Assembly: GCA_013398275.1 (NCBI GenBank)
Contig: VZSE01014389.1
Span: 1,610,694-1,674,693, forward strand
Reading direction: 5' to 3'
From: Promerops cafer
Lineage: Eukaryota > Chordata > Aves > Passeriformes > Nectariniidae
DNA length: 64,000 nt
Shown here: positions 1-13,800 of the stretch, piece after piece
Numbering within the stretch: the stretch's first letter is position 1
Layout of the letters: each line of letters opens with the position of its first letter
Notes under the pieces: generated by a model
Told to the model about the DNA's origin: nothing
Seen by the model: the letters and a program-made list of their open reading frames with translations, nothing else
Database searches by the model: none
Made by a program: the position numbers and the translations under genes

Positions 1-2094
1 TGCATACAGAGGAAGCACAAGCAATTCAAAAAATGTTAAATTACAGTCAGATTTATGTAAATATTTGCTACAGGGTAGTATTTCTGTGTAAAATGCTTGG
101 TCTGGCCACTGACACAATGTGCTTTTTCTCAGTGAGCAAGCCAGTATCACCTTGGTTAAATGTGGTAGCTGTGTTTAAAGGTACCAGCAAACTGTATGTA
201 GGTTTAGGTCTTATGAGCTTTCAATAAATCATTGAAGCTGAAAAACAGTTCCAAGAGCCTTCTGAAATCTAAACCTGAACAGCAGTAAACTTTGGAACTT
301 GAAACTTGTTTGAGACTTTCTGATTGTAAAAGGTACTTTTTTATTTTAAGCCCAATGGAAAACAACTTGAGTCATAGCAGTATCTTGTTATGTAAAAGGA
401 GGAAAAATAGATATTTTAGGCAAAACCAAATAGGGATCATGCTACATCAGATGTTATGGATGGGGTTACTATTTTCCAAGAAGTTACCATTGTCTGCATT
501 TTTGAAGTTGTTTTCCTGTTTTTTATTCTCTCTGTTCTGTGGTCAGATGGAGTACTGGCTACAGTGGCATAGTTTTGGGGAAGTAGGAAAGGTGGTCATT
601 TTGGCAAGGATGTAGAAATACCTCTTCTAAAGATAGTGGCTTTCTGCCAGTCTGAATACAGGATTGCCTGTCAGTAACTGAGCTGGTACTCTAGTAGGAC
701 CTGATAAGTTAGTGATGTAGGATTTGGGGGTGAACACCTGTCTCCAAGTCAATATTTTCAGCGTCTCCAACAGGGAAAAAAAAATTTCACTGGCAGAAAA
801 CATCCAGATTTTGCCTAATAGTAAAAAATTATAATTAAAATCAGGAGCCTAGCTTATACTGTTGAGAGAGCTTGGCTTGAGGGTATGACTTGAGCCTTCT
901 TGAAGGGAGTAGGGAAATACTCTCACTTGAGGCAGGATGGAGAATGTATTAGTTCCACAACTATTAAAAATATTCCTCGCAATAGACCTACATTTGATTT
1001 AGCACTTGCTTTATTCTGACTGTGTTCTGCTGGTTAGGGGCTGAAGAATTTTCACTGTGTTACTATGGCCACGTGCTTGTTTGGTACACAGCAGGTGAAC
1101 TTCTCAGATGAGGAAGAGGGTAATAATGCTTTTCTCTTGTGCTGATGCAATACCAACTGTTTCCTTTAGCAAAGCAAATACCTCACTGAGGTATGTAGAC
1201 CAAAACATCTGAGGTGTTCCACAGAAGCAGTTTCAAGAGAATGTTTATTCCATGCAGGAGTCTAACACCATCAGGAAAGTGGTTTTGCACAGGGAACCTT
1301 CTTCAAAGTCATGCTTGGTCATCTCCGTAGCCTCCAGGAGCTGCCACAACAAGGCTGCCCCACTTTGAGGTTGGTAGTGATTCTTTCTGGTGAAGGTCTA
1401 GTTGTTTCACAAACCAGTAAATCCTCAGTCCTCAGCACTGAAACATCCATTAGCTGGGAGATCTTCCCCTCTGAAAACTTCTCCTGTTGCAGCTCTTTCC
1501 CTCTTGAATATAGCAATGGCCTTGAGCAGCAATAAATCTGTGCTGGGAAAACTCAGCATGCTTGTCAGCACAAGGGCGCACAGCAGAGAAAGGAAATGTC
1601 TACAAAACCACAGCCTTTGGTGCTCAAATGTGTGTCTGTGCGGGTGAGCTCAAGGGTGTGAGGCCATCTGAAAAGTTAAATATGCTCCTTTATTTCTCAT
1701 GGTCTTCTTTCTGGTGATCACCTAGGTAAACAGGTTTCAGAAATTGACCAAGGGTCTTCCTGGCTGCCTACGATTTGAATGATGTTGTAGTCTTTTCTCC
1801 TCATGGCTTTCTACAGTAGACGGGCATGGTCATTTCAATAGAAATGAAATTTCTTTTATCTAATTGACTTTTCTTTTTATAAGCTCCAGGTTTTTCCTAC
1901 TTAGGTAGTAAAACCCCCATTTTACTGAGAAGTAGGGGTTAAAACAACACTACACAATGTAGTGTGCTTTGCTCTGTTGCCTGCTTGGGCTATAAATAAT
2001 GTAGCAACTTTCTTTTTCCAGTAGTGCTGCTATGTGGTGGTCTTGTAATGAGGTGTGTGGCATTGTGAAAGCTTAAATGGAGCAGAGAAGATCC

Positions 2095-2174
2095 CTCCTC
2101 TCCAGGGATGTTTCGAATTTAGGTTGGACTTGATCTCGAAGGTCTTTTCCAACATAGTTCATTCTATGATTCTG
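2095..2174 (+). mobile_element. CR1 LINE, short 3' tail fragment
   Basis: The segment carries the CR1 3'-end signature: a GGTTGGACTTGAT-like block, then AGGTC-TTTTCCAAC, then the terminal ATTCTATGATTCTG. It is 5'-truncated to well under 100 bp and diverged, which is typical of old avian CR1 copies. The 5' boundary is approximate. Confidence 0.75.
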
Positions 2175-4396
2175 AGTCCAAGGAGTGAGGAGTCAAAGGT
2201 TGTGGCTGTTCTGCTCTCACAGCTGTTCTAGGCAGCAGGGAGCTAACACGTTTCTTTAGTGGCCCTAGGAACACTTCCCTGTTTCTGTAGCCTTAACCTG
2301 CCCAGCCAGAGCTTTGTGGATTAGAGGAAGTGTTGTGCTAGAGGTAGGACAGAGGAGGCTGTGTGCTGCCCCTTTATCCTGTGACTGCCTGGGCACTTTA
2401 CACAGCAGCAGGGCATCCTGGCTCCCAAAGAGTTTCCAGGAGTCTGGGTGTGATGTAGAGGTGTAACCTTCACTTGGAAAAAGTGACAGTGAGGCTTGCA
2501 GCAAGCAGCAAACACTCCTAGGATTAAACAGGATACCACCACAAAGGGTTTGGCCACCCTGCTTACTCCCACAAAGTATGCAGGTAGTGGGATTTCTGAC
2601 TGGGAAAGGTCAGCCCTGCTCTGGTGTGCTGCCTTTTGACAGTGGCAGAGGTTCTCTCCTTCCACAGTGGGGCACCCCAGTTGTCCTTCAGGGCAGAGGG
2701 CACTGCACGTGCAAGAGCTGTCTGAAGCATCCAGAAGGTCCCAGAGGTTAACCCCTCCTTGAGTGTCCAATCTTTCTTGCTGCCTAAAATTGGATTTGCC
2801 ATGTATTTCTTTGCAGCAGGAAAAAGCAGAGGAAAACCTCAGGTTTCTATGAAGTGCCTGTCAGACCTTGCTGTGGACAGGCTAAGCATCTCTGAAGCAG
2901 CCTTTCAATTGAGGCACCAGCAGGCTAGAGGGGGTTGTTTGGGTTTTGATGTTTCATTGTAGTGTTCCAGAGCAGGTTCCTCCAGACATGGAAGTGGTTG
3001 AATGAGGCTTTGCAATATCAGGTGCTAAGCAAAATGTTGATTTTTTTAAAGTATTTTTCTCCACGTTTTCCCAAAGCTCAGGAATTTGCCAGATGCATGA
3101 GAATGAGGCTATGCTAACTTGGTAGAGCAACCCTGGTGGAAAACTTTTCACTGACCCAGAATTCACATGCTATGTTCTCACTGCCCAATGTTCTGCATCC
3201 CTGCTGGAGTGAGTTTGACTAATCTTTGCCTGTGACTCAGAACAAAGATGTGTTGGGAACCTCTTCTATTTTATTTTTTTTTCCTTTTGAAAAATGAAGT
3301 GAAAGTTTATCAAACTATGGTTACATGAGAGCTTGGCCAGCCAAATGAGGAAGTAAAACGTTCCTATAAAATGAGTTCTGCCTACTGCACTTATTTGCTC
3401 TCAGTTGACATCAGCCTTACCTCTAAATACAAGCTGGTGACTTCCTTGTGAGCCTGGTACTGCTCTGAATCCAGCTTCTGGCTGGAGGATGGTGGGACAC
3501 TGCTGGGCCACAGAAAGAACAGCTGCCAGGTAAGGTGCAGAGCAAGAGGGGTTACCTGTAAGCACAGCTCGCTCCCTGGGGAGTCTGGCTTTATTATTTT
3601 TAGCAAAAGGAGCAGGGGAGGTGGGGAAGAAAAAGGCAAATCTTTTCTTAGTCATCAAGACAACAAATGACTGGTGTTGCTGTGAAGAGTTTATGTGCGT
3701 CTTTCATTTCTGAAAATAAAAATTCTTATTTTTCTGAAGGTAGAGCAGCCCATCTGCTTTTGGGGAAACACCTCATGGCAGGGCTCAAACGGGCTGTCTG
3801 TCTTAGGTGGTTTGCAGTGTTATTCACAGGGGTGAAGGAGGAAGAGGGGTGAAGTGGTCCAGCCCTGAGGTGTGAGGGGCAACACTGTGATGGCAGGGAG
3901 CTGTGGCTGTGCTCCTTGTGCTGCTCAGCATGCACATGAACTTTTGAGAAGACCTAAACCTGCTCTGCCTTGACCAGTGCCAGGTCTGTGTGGGGCTGTG
4001 TCCCCTCTGCCTCTACTTGGGCTGAACGGGCCTTTGGGGGGGTTTTGAAGAGCCCTAACTCCCTGTGGGTCAAACTGGTCCTTATCGTGGTTCTGTGGCC
4101 TGAGGCTGCTGGAGGCTGCTGCTCTGACTGGTCAGAAGAGGAGCAAACATGTGGTGGAAGGATGAGGAAAAATTATTCTTTAAAGTCATTTAAGACATAG
4201 TAGTTACCACCACTTCTTTGGAAAAGTGTTCTCAATAATAATTTTCTAATCTTAAGAATCTGTCAAAATATACCAAAAGCAGAAAACCATAAGAGGTCTC
4301 TTGATTTTTTGGTCAAAAGTACTCACTGAAATATTAACCTTCTAAAATGTTAAGATTGAAATAGAATTTTGGAAACCTGACTGAAGCTATTTCTTC

Positions 4397-4413
4397 TGTG
4401 TGTGTGTGTGTGT
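4397..4413. repeat. (TG)n microsatellite
   Basis: An uninterrupted TG run of about 17 bp in non-coding DNA. Confidence 0.9.
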
Positions 4414-7402
4414 CTGTAAGAGGAGTCACAACACCACAGAGAGAGTGCTTTTTAAGCTAGAGCATAGGATGGACACACCATTACCTATGGATAAATTATT
4501 CTATGAAATGAGAAGACTGGCTTTCAGTGGAGTGAAAACAAAAACAGCTTCCAGTGGGATCAGCTGAGATGAAGGGAGGAAAGTGGCAGGAGGAAATCTA
4601 AGTAGTCCGCAAATGAAGGTCATAAAGTTTATAAATGGAATTTCACAACCTGTTTGTGATAGCAAAAGCTGGACTCTGTGATACCCAATTTCTCCTCTTG
4701 TCATGTTTTTTGTGCTGGTTATAAGCAGCCAGCTGACCTGCTGGACTTGGGCACGCTCCTGACTGTTTACTAAGGTGTAAGCCAGGGATTTTATTGCCCT
4801 TTAATTCCTTCTTGGGAAGGGTGACCTCAGTGTTTTCTGTGACCAAGGCTTCCATCTCAGTTTTTCCGAATTGTTCTCTCTGTGGTGAAAACCCTGCAGT
4901 GACTGTATCACTCATTTTCAATGTTTGGCCACACTCCAGCAGAAATGCAGTGGCTAACTTTGCAGAATTACCATATTGCTGGGGATGGCTGATACTGCAT
5001 CACATCAACCCCAGGCAGCCATCCAGAGCTCAGGGCTTCCCATGCTTACCAAGCCAAAGGGATTCACTGCTTGCACAGAAGCACCAAGCCTTGCAAAATG
5101 AAGCAAAGGGTGCAGACGTGGACCACGGGCTTGGTGCTGCCTGGGATGGAGCTAGAAAAGTGTTGTGGTGAACAACTTTCCTCCAGCACCTGCTCATGTG
5201 TGCTGGAGGCTGCGAGGGGGACGTGGCCTCTGCCCCCCCTGCAGCTGGAAAGATCTCTGGTAAAATTCTGAAGGATTGAATGGAACCTAATTTCAGATGA
5301 AATCCAGGACAAACATCCATGCAACACAATGTGATGCTAACGTGGGAAATTGTTCTGATAGTTAAAGAAAAGGGGAGGAAAAAAAAAAAGAAAAGAGTTG
5401 ATAGAAGTACAGGTTTGAAAATAATAGTAATGGCAATTAAAATGTGGTAAATATTTTCTTTTCAACCTGAAGCCATAGTAAGAAAAGTTTTTAATTAACA
5501 ATAATTTATTTTTAAAAATCTAGTAATTTTAAAAAAAATCAAGTAGTACACTTAAAGTGTTTGGAGCCACTGATCGCATACCTGGAAGTAGGTTTTACTG
5601 TGGTGTTAGCCCAAATGTGACTGCTTCTGCTTTATTTGGTTACATCAATGCATTTCAGCTCAGACAGTAGCTGTTTCAAAGATGAGAAAACATTTCAATA
5701 ATGAAAAAGCAGGCAAATACATTTTCATCTTTGGTCAATGAATTAAAAACAAGGATTAGATGTAAAAATTGTTACAGAGTACACTGTGAGGAAAACAGTC
5801 ACTGACTAAAATAAGCAATGCTTTAGTTTAGATGGAAAAATACACATGGTAACAGTGTTCCCCTTACAGCTATGACATATTTAAGGTATGTTTTGTTTTA
5901 TTTTATTGATACTGTTTGTCATTTTTAACTGAGTGCTAGATTTCTCCCAGAGAATATCTGAAATTTATAAAGCTACATAGAAAAGTAAAGATCAAATTTC
6001 ACAAGGTGAGGTTATAACTAATTATCATGTTTTCCTGCTGAACTAAACAGTTTTAAATTAACTGAACCCAGTGTGCATTTTTTTCCCCACAGCCTGAGAG
6101 GGTTCTTATGCCTTGGGGAGGAGCTTCACTCTGAACCCTCTCCCAGCTGCTTTTTTCCAGTACTTCCATGCCTTCTTCCACATGGTTTCAGCTTCTGGCT
6201 CCTGGGGTGGCCCACTCCTGGGCAGGGAGTGGCTGGTGGGCTGGGAAGGGGAGCTGGTGGGTGGGATGTGGTTCTGGCTGTGGGCTCAGCACGGAGGTGG
6301 TTGTTTGGTCAGTTGATTCTGCACCTGGCCACAATCAGCAAAGGGAAGAAGGCCACCCTTACATCCCTCCTGTGGGTAGAAGAACCAGCCACAGCTTTTA
6401 AACAGGTAGCACCAATAATTGCAGTGATGTGGCAAGAGATGCTTCAGTGCAAGCAAGCCAACAGAGACTGAAGGTGTTTGGCTTGACAGATGAGTGGTCA
6501 CCGTGTATGTTCTCCTGTGTCACTTGTTGGGCTTGGACAGCTCTGGGTATCCCTGACTATGCTGCCCATCGTCCTCATTCACTGGGTAGACCAGAAATTT
6601 ACATGGTTCAGTTCTGGAGAGTATGAAGTAGCTTTTTGCTGCTTTTGCGTACTCATTTCTGAATTACCTTGACAATAAACATAAGTGAAATTGAAGCCGC
6701 TTTCTGGATCACCTGCTTCAAAGCACTGTCCCGACAGCTTTCAAAACAACAAGCTGCTTCTCTGAATATAAAAGCCCTCACTGAAATAGCAAGTAACAGG
6801 AAAAGAGTAGTCAGGCATGGTTAGAACTGATGAGTGACAGAATTTCAGAATTTATGTCTATATACACACAGACAGACACGTAGTAGGAAAGAGAAATCTA
6901 TTTACAAAAAATCAATTTCCAGATACTTTGGAAACAGCATGTTTCCTAAAATCACTGGATGAAATTTGCTATACTTGTTAAGTTGCTATGGCGCCTGAGC
7001 CCATCCAGTAAAATTTGACAGATATTTATCTTGGGCTGAGAAACCACACAGCAAATTGAAAATCCCCTTTTTGTCATTTCCTGTGAGATAAGTCTGAAGA
7101 ACCAGCTCACACATGCAGCCTGTCTGCGCACAGGCAGCCTGGCATAGCTCACCAAGTAAGGTGACACCTGTCTGACATAATGTTTGGAGAGTGACGAACA
7201 TTGCATGGGACACTCTGGTGCTTTTATAATTAAGAGCGGACCAGAAAAATGCTTTAATGCTGAGAGAAGACTGGACAGTCTCCTCAGAGAGAAGGCAGCT
7301 AATCTGCTGGTCTCTGCTCTGCACTAGGAAAAGAACTGAGATGATTGCATGCTCATCCTTAATGCTTGTGTTTTGTTGTTGCTAATCTTTCCCTCCCTGA
7401 AG

Positions 7403-7840
7403 CTGATGCCTGTGGGTCACAGCTGGGAAGACAGGATCCAGGTTTAAAGGAACATAAATGCCTGCTAAAATGGCACTGGCCAGTTCAATTTCTAGCAAAG
7501 CAGCACCACCACGCTCCAGAAAAGTTTCTGCAGCAGGGGTGGAAGTGCACCAGAGCAAGATGGATTTTTTCTGCAAGCTGGGCTATGGTAAGCAGGACAT
7601 CTGCAAAGTGCTGGAGAACCTGGGCCAAGAGGCCCTGGAGGATGATGTGCTGAAAGAGCTGATTTGGATGGGGAGCAAACCTCAGGCTCTGGAGAGCCAG
7701 GCTCAGCCCTCCCAGCTGAAGCTGGTTGCCCGTGGATCGTGTAGCGCCGCACCGGGGCTGGAGGGGCTTGGGGAAGACGAAAGCAATTCTTCCGATTCCT
7801 TGAGACCCATTGTGATCGATGGCAGCAATGTTGCAATGAG
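7403..7840 (+). CDS. ZC3H12D: ZC3H12D first coding exon (start codon, UBA-like domain, first catalytic Asp)
   Basis: Coding from 7458. An in-frame TAA at 7455-7457 sits directly before that ATG. A pyrimidine-rich stretch ending in AG at 7401-7402 suggests the exon opens at 7403 with a short 5'UTR, which is an inference. Three in-frame ATGs are possible: 7458 (weak context), 7470 (A at -3, G at +4) and 7560 (A at -3, G at +4, directly before the conserved DFFCKLGY). The exon reads through KLGYGKQDI...DVLKELI, the UBA-like region, to LRPIVIDGSNVAM. It ends with two bases of a split Ser codon at donor AG|GTAAGC. Confidence 0.93.
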
Positions 7841-10800
7841 GTAAGCTCAGCTCCCTGAAAGGCATCTCTTTTCCTCTGAAGCTTTTGAATTTTAAAACTG
7901 ATGGCTTGAAGTGTGTTTTTCCTTCAGGTGAGAGGTGCATTGATGCATTTGATGTATGAACGATTGCTCATTCCTGTTCTTTGGCTGAGGCATAGCTTTT
8001 AAGGACCTGCTGTCTTGATGCCCAGGAACATGCATGTCACATGCAATTAGTGGCTCACTCTGCATTCTGACCTTTTATAAGGCAGCTCTGTCCACTGTTT
8101 GTGGCAGTGTCTCTCCCTCTGAGCTCACCATTAAATTTACCCCCCTTTTCAAATGGGCACCTAGGATTTCTAAACCTGGGAAATTTTCCAGGGAAAATCT
8201 GATGAACAGACAGATTACCCAACTAATCTAAGGAGAGGGGAAATAAAGTCAGGTGGCTGTGGTTTCTAACAATACCACAGTTGTACCTCTTTGACTTGCG
8301 AGTAAACTCCAAAAATGTTCCCAGCTTGTAAAATTTTTGTTGGTTTTCCATTTGGCTTCCGTTTTAGGTAAATATCAGGGAATTGATAATTGACTTGTAT
8401 TGAATAGATTCATTTCCTCCTTAGTCATTCTGTTTCTGGGAAATGTCGCATCAACCCATGCTGGGTTACGTTTCCTGAGCAGTGCCCTGGCACTGTGAAA
8501 GCACTCTTACAGATGGGGAGCCTGGCATGTCCCTGTGGATGGGATGTCCAAAGACAGCAGTGGGTTGGCCTCTGTTTATCCAAGCAATACGAGCCAAGAG
8601 TCCAGGACACACTGGCTATCCATCTGTTTTCTCTGTTAACTTCCCTGTCCACTCAGCAGGGCCAAGCCCATCCCTGCCAGCTGGGACAGGGCAAAGGAAG
8701 GCTTCCTCCTCCTGTTAGCTGTCCTGTGAGATGAGATGAGACCATATCCCCTCTGGTTAGAGAGAAAATGGCCAAGCACATCCAGAGCAACTGAAGAGTA
8801 AGCAAATTATGCCATCTTGTGGGTGAAGGGAGAAATCCCAGACAAAACCAAGAGGTTCCCTGCTCTAAGCAGCTCAAAAGGAGTGGGAAATACACGAGAG
8901 AGTAAACTTGTTTGGCCTTGTCTGGGCCACGAGCTTGGTAGCCAGGTGTTAGGATCTCCTGCCCTGCTTTGCCTCTTCACCCAAGGCCCTCCTCAGGGTC
9001 TTTCTTGCCTATTCCAGAAAAACTGAGCACGCACTCAGGCGGTGTGGCTGAGTTGATCACCCACACTTTCATTGTGCCAGGGTCAGTATTACCCATGATG
9101 GGCCATGGGCTCTGTTCTCAGCTCTCCTGGCACAGCAGCTTTAAGTTTCAGAAAGGCAAAGGTTTTACAGCTCTTCTCAGACATCCCAACCTCTTTCTTG
9201 ATAGCAACTATGTGGATGATGGAAGAGACTGTTGAGCTTGTCAGTTCAGTTGGGACTGAAAGGGTGCAGCCTGGAAGGAGCTGCTTTCCTCTCCTGGGTG
9301 CTTTTCAAAGTGGTGCTGAATGGCATTTGCTTTGGCTAATATGGTAGGCCTGGTCAGTGCCTTCAGTATCTTTGCTTCAATTTTTCTGGTTTGATGCTGT
9401 CAGACAGAGAAGGACCGCAGATGTCAGGGGAAAGGGTTCCCCTGCTGGGGAAAACTCCATCATCATCAATACCAACAACCATAAAAGTGCAGCAGGAGCA
9501 GCAGTTTAGGAATGAAACAAACAAGAAGTCAGAGCTTCAAGTGGCAGTTGTCTGTGTGGGGAAAAATATCTCAGATATTTATATTTATATCTTAGGATTG
9601 GTGTTTCTGGAGCATTTCAGAGTTGGCACTGAGGGCCCACGGTAGAGTGCAAGGTTTTAAAAAGGATGTATGTGCCCCAGGGTAATAAAGCAACAGACTC
9701 AGCAGTCTCCAGCCACCAATCACCCTACCCAGAGCAGCTGAATGGAAAATAACCTTGCCCTCAGCCAGTCTCACTCATCTCACAGCTCAGTACACTTTGT
9801 GTTTCCATCAGATGTAATGAGAAATTTCGCCGCCTGCCAGCCTATCCATGGGAAGTTTAGCAAGGCTGGTGGAAAAAATAAAAGGAGTTGTGTTAATAGG
9901 AAAAGGGAAGTGTCATAACCATATTCACTGCACAGCAAAGAGGCTGCTATCTCCTCTAGTGCTTGCACTTACACCTAGTTTTAAAGCTGTGGTAGCTACA
10001 GAGGCCTGTTCCTAGGCCTTTCTGACAAAGCTTTGGCTGATGCTGTGTCATGACCAGGTGGAGATGGGGCCATTTGCAGTTCTCAAAAGAAGTTGGTTTG
10101 CCTAAACTTCCTCCCAAAGGAGTTGGAATGGTGCAATTTTAAAAGGATGCTAATGATGGATTAACTGCTGGAGTCACAAAGATGCCAAATCCCCGCTCCT
10201 TTTTCTGGGAGATGGGCCCTGCTGGTCTGTGACCCAAGTGCAGTGTACCCCATTGCTGGCAGGAGGGACAGATGAGACTGAGCTATGACAGATCATGGAT
10301 GGGTTGTGGTCCACAGACTCTGGGGTTGCATGGGAAAGGTGACTGACAGGAGCCAGCCTGTGCCCATGCAGGGAGGATGGAAAGCTCTGAGGGCTTTCCT
10401 ACCTTTCTGTGTAATGAAGAAAATATCCATCAACTAGAGCAATATAAAAGTGGGCCTGAGGTGCCTGTGGCCGTCTCCACTGATGTCTTGTCCCTTTTAT
10501 GGTTCTCTCTATTTCCTATCCTGCCTCTTACAGTTTTTCTTCCCCAATATTTTCTCATGTTTCCAAAAATGATCACCAGTGGAGTGCCCTGTGATCACAC
10601 CTGCAGCCACTTCAGCCATTAAAATCTCTAATGGCCCTGTTACCACAGGAGAAAATTCCCCCATTTTGTTGCTCACAGGAGAGCCCCATGGGTTTCTGCT
10701 TTTGCAGGAAGAAACTCTCTCTCCTCAAACCTTTTTCAGACAAGGAGTGTGAAGGGTTTGACAAGGCCTAAGATCTTGTGGGTACTTTAGAACTTAAGTC

Positions 10801-13800
10801 CATCCAGACACAGATAGAAGGAATGGCTTGGGTCACAAAAATGGGGGATAGGATACCTCTGTTTTTAAGTTTCCAAACAGTTTCAGATAAATCTTTGGCT
10901 CTGCTGGAGGAGGTGTTTGGATCTGTCCCACCAGGATACCCTGCCAGGTTGTTTTCTTGGAAACCGGTGAATGACACAAAAGCTGTTTATTTTGCCTTTT
11001 CATTACTGGCTCAGTTAAAGAGAACTCTAAGCTTCATGAAAGCTCTGCTTCATCATCCTCTCTCTTTCTTTATAGTCATGGCAACAAGGAGGTGTTCTCC
11101 TGCTGGGGGATCCAGCTGGCAGTGGATTGGTTTCGAGAGAGGGGCCACACTTACATCAAGGTTTTTGTCCCACTCTGGAGAAAGGAGCCCCCTCGACAAG
11201 ACAGCCCCATTGCAGGTAGGTCACCATCCTGGGTGTAATTTGGCAACCATTAGGTGCAGTTTGGAGACAGAGGGTGCGTGAAGAACCCTGTACAGTTTTT
11301 TTTCCCTGTAAAGACAAGCACAGTGCAAGTTGTGTATTAGGCTTCCCTCACTTAAATGAGTCATTAATTCATTGCCCCATTCAGTGCTCCTGGCTAGCAG
11401 CTAAATCTGCTTACAAGGCTTTGTTTCACTGCTTTAAACCTTCTGCTTAACAAGCACAAGGTGCTGCCAAGCTGAGTTAAAGAAGGAGTTTTTCAGCTTG
11501 CAATGTCTGTGGAGCTTTTGAGGCCTGCCTGGAGGCAGTGGTGTTCATTACTGCATGACTATTATCTGTCAGCCTGCTACCCAGCACAGAGGGTGCATGG
11601 GTTCCCCTTCCAGGAGAAGAAAATGCATCAGCAGAAGTCTGTGGAGGGGAGTGAGACTCAGTTTGTCTGGAAATAGATCAGCCAGGTTTGTGCCAGCAGC
11701 TTGGTGTCTGCACATGAGGTGGATCTGCCTTCCTGCACAGAAGGAATGGCAAGAGATCAGAGTGCCCTCAACAGCAGCAAAAGAAGTTTATTTATGTAGT
11801 TTATCACACACATTTTATCTCCAGGTAAAGCCTACATCAGGGCTGGTTATGAGCCTTCTGGCATCTAGCAGGGTAAAGAGGGCACTGCAGGGATTCAGTA
11901 TCAGACTCTGGTGTAGAATTCAAGTCATTCTTTTACAGATAAGACGTAAAAATCAAAAAAGGGTGTCTCAAGATTTACAAGTTGATGTTTTTGTAAAAGA
12001 CCTAATTTTCAAGTTGCCAAATAACCACCAGGTATCACTGGGTCTGAAAATTGCACCCACCATGAGTTTCCTAAAGTGCTGAAATATCTTTAGATTCCTG
12101 TAGGTTTCTAGCAGATGATTGAGACCTGAACTAATTAATTAATTAGTTTCTCTTTTATTTTTTTGCATCTCTCATCTACTTCTGCCAATCCCCCCACCAG
12201 ACCAGCACATTCTTGAGGAGCTGGAAAAGCAGTCTATCCTGGTCTACACACCCTCTCGGAAGGTGAAAGGCAAGAGGGTGGTTTGCTACGACGATCGCTA
12301 CATAGTGAAAGTTGCTTACGAAAGAGACGGAGTCATTGTTTCCAATGACCACTACAGGGATCTCCAGAACGAAAACCCCGAGTGGAAATGGTTCATTGAG
12401 CAGCGACTACTCATGTACTCCTTTGTCAGTAACAGGTAAGAGATGGATGGTGTTATAGAATCCAGAATTTAAACATTATGGGCCAAGTCACCTCCAGCAT
12501 CAGAGTACCTCCCACCAGTAGCAGAATACATGAGCCTTTTTATGAAAGGAATTTACTACAGCTTTTATCTCTTTTTTTTTTTGAGTTTCCTACTCCCTCA
12601 GCTTTGGTCTTAAAACCTCTCATGTCACTCTTCTATGAACTTTTCTACTTGAATGGCAGCATCAGTGACCAGCTTTGCTTCTTTCCAATCCAAGTTGTGA
12701 TATTGAACCAAGGGCTGGTATTTTAATTTCTATTTCCTGTAAGAAGCAGAATTAAATCCACGAGAGGAGGCTGGCTGGCAGTATTTTTTATTCCCCTACA
12801 GGACAAAATAGGAGTTTTCCCTGTTTTTCTGCAGTCATAGCTTGCTAAAAGAGAGACAGGCACTTCACCATCCCTGCTGAGACAAGGTTTTCATTCTTGC
12901 AGCACACCTGCGAGGCTGAGCTGAGTGCTCCTCAGTCTGTTCATACTAACCTCTCTTCTCTCCTGAGTTTCCTAGTAGCTGAGGTGTCCAGGGGAAATGC
13001 ACTTCACTGAGACACCCACTGTGCACAGACATGTGCTTACATCCATGGCTTTTTTTACTTTCCCAGGTTTATGCCTCCCGATGATCCATTAGGCCGGCAC
13101 GGACCCACCTTAAATAACTTCCTCAGCAAAAAGCCAGTGCTTCCTGAAAAGAAATGGCAGCCTTGCCCTTATGGTGGGTTTCTCCCCATGCTGTGAACTG
13201 CCCCCTGCTTCCCAGCAGTGCTCTCCCTCGGCTAGGTGCCACTGCCACGTGCTGTCCTGCTTTGTGTGGTAGGGACTTGGGTTGGGGTTGCTCAAAGGTG
13301 TGATGTTTTTTTCCCCTCCTGCTTCAGTGGCTTCAGCCTCAGCAAAGGCAGCAGATGTCTCTGGCCCCTCCATCCTTGCCTGCACACAGCACCCACGGGC
13401 ACCGTGGCTGTGCTGACTGCCCTGCCTGCACACACTTCTCACTTTGTGGAGTGGATTTTGCTGCAGCACTTGGGAATGGCCGTCCAAACACTTTCCCTCT
13501 CTCCCCTCCTGACAGCCCCCCAGAAATGTGCAGGTTTCTCAGAGGTAAACCTCTTCTCATTCTCCTTATGCCATTTTTTAAAGCAACCTTTTGCAGCAGC
13601 AGGCCTCCCAGCCCACCGAGTGCAGGAACTGAAACATGAATATCAGACACTTCCAAAATAGCAGAGACTTCCTTTCACTGCTGCTTCACCCTGCTATTTA
13701 TATCAGCAATATTTAAATCTGGAGTCAACAGTACTGAGTTTGAAAATAGTACTTCCTCTTTCTTCTGGGGAGAAAAAAGACACACACCCAGTGCTGGGGA

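Larger units (their letters stand above)
1..7402. other. Non-coding region upstream of the first ZC3H12D coding exon
   Basis: I recognise no coding exon in this stretch. The open frames are short, lie on both strands and carry no family motif. By synteny with other amniotes the gene before ZC3H12D should be PPIL4 in the same orientation, so part of the left end could be its 3' flank, but nothing here proves that. Non-coding first exon(s) and the promoter of ZC3H12D may also lie here. I saw no CpG-rich promoter. The only recognisable elements are a short CR1 tail near 2095-2174 and a TG microsatellite near 4397. Confidence 0.6.

Noticed and set aside
1..300. AATAAA near 224 considered as the 3' end of PPIL4
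   Set aside because: A single AATAAA in AT-rich DNA without any coding sequence of the neighbour is not enough to call a gene end.
2321..2770. 149-codon open frame, minus strand
   Set aside because: No recognisable domain, no matching splice context, and other frames are also open in the same GC-richer patch. Treated as chance.
11555..12082. 175-codon open frame within ZC3H12D intron 2
   Set aside because: It lies between two well-phased exons, has no family resemblance and is not needed to join the gene.
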